A stretch of DNA of 11,223 nt from DASYAN01 sp036501345 (lineage in GTDB: Bacteria; Chloroflexota; Ktedonobacteria; Ktedonobacterales; Ktedonobacteraceae), in the NCBI GenBank assembly GCA_036501345.1, contig DASYAN010000364.1, positions 1-11,223 on the forward strand. The letters run 5' to 3'. Position 1 is the stretch's first letter. Each line of letters starts with the position of its first letter. The notes under the pieces were generated by a model. The model saw only the letters and a program-made list of their open reading frames with translations, ran no database searches and had not been told where the DNA came from. Shown one piece after another: positions 7,114 to 11,223 of the stretch. Both the position numbers and the translations under genes were made by a program.

Positions 7114-7842
7114 ATGGATGTATCGCATATAAGTTTTGGGGTTGCCTTTATTGCAGGGGTAGTTTCCTTTCTGTCACCATGTGTATTACCACTGGTGCCT
7201 ATTTATATTGCGCAATTGGTAGGACAGAGTGCCTCTCAATCTAGTGCTAGACAGGAAGGGCATCCTCCCCACTTGACCACTTTCCTCCACGCTCTGATGT
7301 TTGTGTTAGGCTTTACGCTTGCATTTGTTGCGCTTGGCGCTACGGCCAGCACTTTAGGGAGCTTTCTGCGGGCCTATCAGGGACTGCTACGCCAACTTGG
7401 GGGTATTCTCCTTATACTCTTCGGATTGCATCTGGCGGGTCTTCTCAAATGGTCAATCTTTTACTGGCAGAAGCGCATCGAATTTCATCCTAATCGTCCC
7501 AGCTATCCGGCCTCACTGCTGGTTGGCATAATTTTTGCTTTTGGGTGGACTCCTTGCGTTAGCTTTATTCTCGGGCCTATTCTGGGTATGGCGGCCAATG
7601 CGGCAACGCTGCGTGAGGGTGTGGCCCTACTGTTATTTTATGCACTTGGGTTAGGCCTCCCATTTCTGCTCATAGGACTAGGGTTAGACCAGCTCTGGAG
7701 GGTGCTCAAGTGGCTCAAACCTCATCTTGGCAAGATTGAAATCACTACTGGTGTAGTGATGGTTGCAGCAGGGGTGATTATCTTTTTCAATCTTCTTCCC
7801 TACTTTAACCAGTACTTTAGTCCAGGATTAAATATTGCGTAA
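7114..7842 (+). CDS. ccdA: Cytochrome c biogenesis protein CcdA (DsbD-type membrane thiol transporter)
   Basis: 242 aa with six predicted membrane helices (about 7-30, 57-80, 91-113, 134-158, 168-193, 209-232). The two family cysteine motifs are intact: SFLSPCVLP with Cys23 in helix 1 and FGWTPCVSF with Cys148 in helix 4. In CcdA/DsbD proteins this pair carries electrons from cytoplasmic thioredoxin across the membrane to thiol partners outside, which reduce apocytochrome c or other disulfides. The length is normal for CcdA, and there is no fused thioredoxin domain. The start ATG 7114 is supported by GGGAG at 7102-7106 with 7 nt spacing. No thioredoxin-like, ResB or other cytochrome maturation gene is next to it, so its partner must be encoded elsewhere. 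The surrounding spacers suggest its own transcription unit. Confidence 0.95.
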   Translation: MDVSHISFGVAFIAGVVSFLSPCVLPLVPIYIAQLVGQSASQSSARQEGHPPHLTTFLHALMFVLGFTLAFVALGATASTLGSFLRAYQGLLRQLGGILLILFGLHLAGLLKWSIFYWQKRIEFHPNRPSYPASLLVGIIFAFGWTPCVSFILGPILGMAANAATLREGVALLLFYALGLGLPFLLIGLGLDQLWRVLKWLKPHLGKIEITTGVVMVAAGVIIFFNLLPYFNQYFSPGLNIA

Positions 7843-8154
7843 ATCACACAACCCATTTTCGACTTGCTTGGCAATTCTTTCTAGGATTCGCATTCCTAGA
7901 CAGTTCCAAATGTGTGTATAATAGATAATACTTAATCCTCTTTATATAGTGAGCATTAGAGATGAGGCTTCTTAGATGTAGCCAGAAAGGAGAGTGCAGT
8001 AGACCAAAAACCATAAGTGATGCTACCTGTGTCCAATAGCCTAATCTATCGGGTCCACTTAGGCGTACTGTGTATATAGAGGCTACAAAGAGATGTTAGC
8101 CAAGTCAGTTGAGACTCCTCGGCGGAGATGCCCGGAGATTCAAGGAGACAGAAT
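7843..8154. other. Spacer between ccdA and the small gene, with hairpin and promoter-like box
   Basis: No gene is supported here. A perfect 7-bp inverted repeat, tctagga (7880-7886) with tcctaga (7894-7900), lies 38 bp after the ccdA stop. No T-run follows, so it is a poor intrinsic terminator. A consensus TATAAT stands at 7917-7922; the hairpin's right arm occupies its -35 position. AAGGAG at 8142-8147 is the RBS of the next gene. Confidence 0.5.
7880..7922 (+). promoter_or_regulatory. Palindrome overlapping the -35 region of a TATAAT box
   Basis: The perfect TATAAT at 7917-7922 lacks a good TTGACA partner. The expected -35 region instead falls on the right arm of the palindrome tctagga-N7-tcctaga. 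That layout fits an operator or an activator-dependent promoter for the small gene downstream. It could equally be chance in an AT-rich spacer. Confidence 0.3.
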
Positions 8155-8355
8155 ATGTACCAGCATAGGGATCACAAAGAAGCGCAAGAAATGTTACGGA
8201 GAGCAGGCTTCCATCATGCAGAGATTGATCGGCTTACCAGCTTCCGTAGACAATTTATCGTAGGAGAGATGGATCAAACATCCACCGAGCATCGTCGCCT
8301 CGAATTCGCTCGCTGGCTATTCCTGACTGGTAAATTGACAGACCAAGTACGCTAA
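8155..8355 (+). CDS. Small hypothetical protein, 66 aa
   Basis: The frame also has an ATG at 8128, but I chose ATG 8155 because AAGGAG (8142-8147) lies 7 nt before it, while the upstream ATG has only a purine run one base away. The product is soluble, charged and helical: EAQEMLRRAGFHHAEIDRL, then LTSFRRQFIVGEMDQ, then RRLEFARWLFLTGKLTDQ. No membrane helix or signal is present. It looks like a genuine conserved small protein with two or three helices; I believe similar short proteins occur in Ktedonobacteria, but I cannot assign a function. It stands alone, with long spacers on both sides, so its context gives no hint. The TAA stop is 8353-8355. Confidence 0.65.
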   Translation: MYQHRDHKEAQEMLRRAGFHHAEIDRLTSFRRQFIVGEMDQTSTEHRRLEFARWLFLTGKLTDQVR

Positions 8356-8800
8356 GTTTTTAAGTCTAGATGGGAGTGGTCATCGATGACGGCTACGATC
8401 TATACTTTGCTGGCGAACCGAAACTAAACAAACTGTGCTTCGATATGCATTTTGTTACTATCGGTTTTGGACTTGCAGCCTGATCAATCATCTCCCTTCT
8501 ATAGCTTTGTGCCCGAAGCCTTTGGATAAGACAGGTAGAATTGTCCCTGTTTCCCCCTATCTTGTCCCTGTTTCCCCCTGTTAGAAATGTGGAACCTTCT
8601 GTTACAATGTGCTCAACAAGAGCTCACCATTGTGTGTGTCTGGTTTGATAAGAGCAGTTCCTACCTGCCTTTAGAAAAGCTATGTAGCGACAAAGTTTTC
8701 TCTTTTCCATTTATGCCAAAAACAAGTTCTTAGTAATGCGTTCTCTTCTAGCTTCATCACATTTTCTGACTTGCTGAGGAAATTATAAGGATGTACAGCA
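8356..8800. other. Spacer with IS-end-like repeat, upstream of the SBP-VWA gene
   Basis: No gene is supported. The main element is the 21-bp repeat pair at 8541-8582. A TACAAT at 8603-8608 could be a -10 box for the downstream gene, with only a weak TTAGAA at 8581-8586 as partner; I do not call it a promoter. AAGG at 8787-8790 is the likely RBS for the ATG at 8801. Confidence 0.45.
8541..8582. repeat. Two tandem copies of a 21-bp repeat, likely an IS-end remnant
   Basis: Units lie at 8541-8561 and 8562-8582. They share ttgtccctgtttccccct and differ only in the last three bases. The unit length and the TGTCC start match the repeat at 1101-1152, but the rest of the sequence differs. The two may therefore be ends of related but distinct elements of an IS21-like kind. 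No transposase gene is nearby. Confidence 0.6.
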
Positions 8801-10630
8801 ATGATAGTTTGCTCTAAGAAATCGTGTGTGCAACAGCATGCTAAAGGCCAGTGCCGACGGCCCAATCTTACCCTTCTCATCACGTGGAGCCTGTTCCTCA
8901 TTGTTACGTTCTCATCCTGCTCTCTCGGTCCGGGCCAATCTGCTCCACCACCGCCAGAGTTTGTCTGCCCAACAATGACTGCGAATCCATTGAAACTGAA
9001 CATGGTCTATGATAGTAGCGAGCAGTTCTGGATCAAAGATGTTATTAATGATTTCAACAGCCAGCATATAACGGCCTGTGATGGGCCAATTACCGTTCAG
9101 GCAACGCCGATGGACTCAGGGCTGTCTATGCAAGAGATTCTGGATGGTAAGCTGCAACCGGATGTTTGGAGTCCGGGCGGAGATGCTTGGATCTCATTGC
9201 TTAATCAACAATGGCATAGTAAGAATGGTAGCAATCTGGTGAATACTACACCAACCGATTCACCAACATCCTTAATCACGAGCCCTATAGTCATTGCTAT
9301 GTGGCAATCCCAGGCGGCTGCAATGGGTTGGTCTGAAACTGGCACTGGCATTAGCTGGAATGAGATCGCTAGTCTGATTGCGGACCCCAAGGGCTGGGGT
9401 GCTTATAAACATCCTCAATGGGGCAAGTTCAAGTTTGCTAGTCCCAGTAGCGAATATTCCAATGCTGGTCTCGATGCGCTTATCAGCATGAACTATGCTG
9501 GGACTTGTAGTCCTCCCACCACTCCGGATGGAAATCCCATCTGTAAAAACACTGGACTTACTCTCGACGATGTGAGTAGCAGTGCCACCAGCAAATTAGT
9601 CACCAGCATCGAAAGCTCGGCCATATCCTACAACGCTAGCACTAGCGCTCTTGTGGATGAGATGCTTAGCCACGGACTAACCTACTTGAATGCCATAGCG
9701 GTGGAGGAGAGCCTTGTAGTTCAGGCTAATAGCGACAAGACAAAATACCCAAGCCTGCCAGATAAATTCGTTGCTGTCTATCCCAGTCAAACTAATGTTG
9801 TGGCCACTTATCCTTTGGCGGCCTTGCAGGGCGATTGGCTCACACCATCTAGGAATGCTGCAGTTCTAAAATTGCGTGATTTCTTGGAGGGGCCGACTGA
9901 ACAGGCCAAGGCTGTACAGTACGGTTTCCGTCCTACTAGCGGAGGAGTGGCAGCACCAATTGATAATGATCACGGAGTAGATCCAACGCAATCAAATCCT
10001 GGGCTCCCAATCCCTGATATCGGTGTGCTGCAAGCGATTCAGTCAAACTGGGTAAAGCAACGACGCCCGTTTGATGTAATGCTACTCGTAGATACGTCGG
10101 GTAGTATGAACTTTCCTATTGGTAATGTCCCTAAAATAGATGGTGCCAAGGCAGGGCTAAAAACATTTGTCCAGCTCATGGCAGACTCAGACCAATTGGG
10201 TCTTACCACTTTCAGTGACCATGTAGGCAATCTTTCGAGCATTGCCACGATACTGCGTGACAAGCGCCAAGATGTTCTCTCAAGTATCGATGGCATGTTG
10301 GCTGACGGAGGTGTGAAGCTCTATGACACGATGGGGAGCCAGTTCCAGCAGCTTCAACAACTTCCGTCTACCTCAATAAGGGTAATGATTGTGCTTAGCA
10401 ATCAGACTGATAATCAGAGCAATATGAATCTTAATCAGCTTATGAGTCTCATCACACCTCCCAGCAGTCAAGACTCTGGGGCGGTTATCAAGATATTCAC
10501 TATTGCCTATGGTAGTAGCGCTGACGTAGATGCGCTGACACAGATTGCCAATCAGACTGGTGGCCAGGAGTTCAGCGCTACGCCACAAAACCTTCAGGAT
10601 GTCTATCAGCAGATCGGAGAGATTCTCTGA
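8801..10630 (+). CDS. Lipoprotein with solute-binding domain fused to a VWA domain
   Basis: 609 aa. A basic N-terminus and hydrophobic segment (about 24-38) lead to FSSC with Cys40, a relaxed lipobox (Phe at -3), so it is probably a membrane-anchored lipoprotein facing outward. Residues about 60-400 form a type-2 periplasmic solute-binding domain of the kind that opens with LNMVYDSSEQFW and carries PDVWSPGGDAW. Residues about 424-609 are a von Willebrand A domain: LLVDTSGSM gives the DxSxS start of the metal site (Asp431, Ser433, Ser435). The third MIDAS position appears changed: the usual GGTxLY is GGVKLYD (Val505), and no clear TDG loop follows. This fused architecture is known in actinobacteria and Chloroflexota, but ligand and function are not. 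No ABC permease or ATPase gene adjoins it, so uptake is doubtful; a binding or sensing role is inferred. The start is supported by AAGG 10 nt upstream. Confidence 0.88.
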   Translation: MIVCSKKSCVQQHAKGQCRRPNLTLLITWSLFLIVTFSSCSLGPGQSAPPPPEFVCPTMTANPLKLNMVYDSSEQFWIKDVINDFNSQHITACDGPITVQATPMDSGLSMQEILDGKLQPDVWSPGGDAWISLLNQQWHSKNGSNLVNTTPTDSPTSLITSPIVIAMWQSQAAAMGWSETGTGISWNEIASLIADPKGWGAYKHPQWGKFKFASPSSEYSNAGLDALISMNYAGTCSPPTTPDGNPICKNTGLTLDDVSSSATSKLVTSIESSAISYNASTSALVDEMLSHGLTYLNAIAVEESLVVQANSDKTKYPSLPDKFVAVYPSQTNVVATYPLAALQGDWLTPSRNAAVLKLRDFLEGPTEQAKAVQYGFRPTSGGVAAPIDNDHGVDPTQSNPGLPIPDIGVLQAIQSNWVKQRRPFDVMLLVDTSGSMNFPIGNVPKIDGAKAGLKTFVQLMADSDQLGLTTFSDHVGNLSSIATILRDKRQDVLSSIDGMLADGGVKLYDTMGSQFQQLQQLPSTSIRVMIVLSNQTDNQSNMNLNQLMSLITPPSSQDSGAVIKIFTIAYGSSADVDALTQIANQTGGQEFSATPQNLQDVYQQIGEIL

Positions 10631-10638
10631 ATCTCTCC
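10616..10638. terminator. Perfect 10-bp hairpin between convergent genes
   Basis: ggagagattc (10616-10625), a 3-nt loop tct, then gaatctctcc (10629-10638). The stop codon of the SBP-VWA gene (10628-10630) lies inside it, and the opposing gene ends at 10649. The stem is strong and symmetric, so it could end transcription from both sides. Neither side has a clear U-tract, so classic intrinsic termination is not certain. Confidence 0.5.
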
Positions 10639-10648
10639 AGTAGCTCTA

Positions 10649-11223
10649 TTATGCCAGAGGCCTCAGCTTCTGCGCAACCTCGACAAAATACTGAATCGAT
10701 TGAGGATTGCTCATAGCATCGGCACTGACCGCTTTCTCTACAGGTGTGCCCATGAGTAGCTTCTTAATCGGCACCTCTACTTTCTTGCCGCTCAATGTCC
10801 TGGGCACTTCGGGGATTGTCAGGATTTCATCGGGAACATGGTGCGGCGAGATAGTGGTGCGCAGTTTTGCTTTGATTTTGGCTTTGAGCGCATCATCCAG
10901 TTCCACATCTTCTCTTAAGACTACAAAGAGTGGCATATAATAGCGTCCATGCGGTAGTTCAACGCCTACCACTAGACTATCGAGTACTTCGGGAAGGCTT
11001 TCTATAACGCGATAGATTTCACTGCTTCCCATCCTGATACCCGCACGATTAATTGTAGAGTCAGAGCGACCGTAAATGATAGCACTGCCCCTCGGTGTAA
11101 TCTTGATCCAATCACCATGCCGCCAAATGCCGGGATATACAGAAAAATAGCTCTCCTGGTAGCGCTGATTATCTGCATCGTTCCAGAAGTAGAGTGGCAT
11201 CGACGGTAATGGCTCTGTGATAA
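10649..11223 (-). CDS. aacS: Acetoacetyl-CoA synthetase, C-terminal part (5' partial)
   Basis: The frame stays open through the window edge at 11223; the ATG at 11200 is internal, and the residues before it (ITEPLPS) fit the family. About 191 C-terminal residues are visible. They belong to the acyl-adenylate-forming superfamily and match acetoacetate-CoA ligase in detail: MPLYFWND, ESYFSVYPGIWRHGDW, GRSDSTINRAGIRMG (the hinge and A8 region), PHGRYYMPLFVVLR, and PEVPRTLSGKKVEVP with the C-terminal catalytic lysine in SGKK. The enzyme activates acetoacetate with ATP and CoA in the cytosol, feeding ketone bodies or polyhydroxybutyrate breakdown products into acetyl-CoA metabolism. Nothing looks broken. 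It converges with the SBP-VWA gene, with 18 bp between the stops, and is functionally unrelated to it. The whole gene would be about 650 codons. Confidence 0.95.
   Translation of the reverse strand, partial: ITEPLPSMPLYFWNDADNQRYQESYFSVYPGIWRHGDWIKITPRGSAIIYGRSDSTINRAGIRMGSSEIYRVIESLPEVLDSLVVGVELPHGRYYMPLFVVLREDVELDDALKAKIKAKLRTTISPHHVPDEILTIPEVPRTLSGKKVEVPIKKLLMGTPVEKAVSADAMSNPQSIQYFVEVAQKLRPLA

Noticed and set aside
8128..8154. Upstream ATG start for the small 66-aa gene
   Set aside because: Only a purine run one base before it, whereas ATG 8155 has AAGGAG at ideal spacing.
8680..9003. Minus-strand ORF of 107 codons
   Set aside because: It overlaps the start and signal peptide of the well-supported SBP-VWA gene and shows no recognisable motif or RBS.

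Overview
The window reads like an accessory region of a large, repeat-rich bacterial chromosome, most likely a Ktedonobacteria-type Chloroflexota. This placement is inferred from style, not from a marker gene. It rests on the WD40-repeat gene with a conserved tail ending in an ITGxTGLTE-type motif, the solute-binding/VWA lipoprotein, the acetoacetyl-CoA synthetase, and intergenic spacers rich in mobile-element debris. No rRNA, tRNA or CRISPR array was seen.

Left edge (1-1545): the 3' end of a WD40-repeat gene, then about 1 kb of gene-poor sequence. The spacer holds a short minus-strand gene or transposase remnant, a perfect 19-bp inverted repeat bounding a 271-bp segment, a 21-bp tandem repeat resembling insertion-sequence ends, and an unlisted 43-codon ORF for a small single-pass membrane protein. 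That ORF stops 15 bp before the next start.

Centre (1546-6591): one 1681-codon gene dominates. I read it as a mosaic of a helical N-terminus, an OTU/papain-like cysteine-protease-type segment, a charged linker with a duplicated Lys-rich motif, a cupin, a complete but catalytically eroded S-adenosylhomocysteine-hydrolase-like fold with an intact Rossmann glycine motif, eight SHOCT-like repeats, and a strongly basic tail. I know of no characterised protein with this architecture. It is the best candidate for an undescribed system, possibly together with the small membrane ORF.

Right part (7114-11223): a ccdA-type thiol-disulfide membrane transporter with its own promoter and RBS; a 66-aa conserved-looking protein of unknown function; a second 21-bp tandem repeat resembling insertion-sequence ends; and a lipoprotein fusing a periplasmic solute-binding domain to a von Willebrand A domain. 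The lipoprotein gene converges on the C-terminal part of an acetoacetyl-CoA synthetase gene, and a perfect 10-bp hairpin overlaps its stop codon. These genes look like separate transcription units rather than one pathway. CcdA, the lipoprotein and the small ORF are envelope proteins, and the others are cytosolic.
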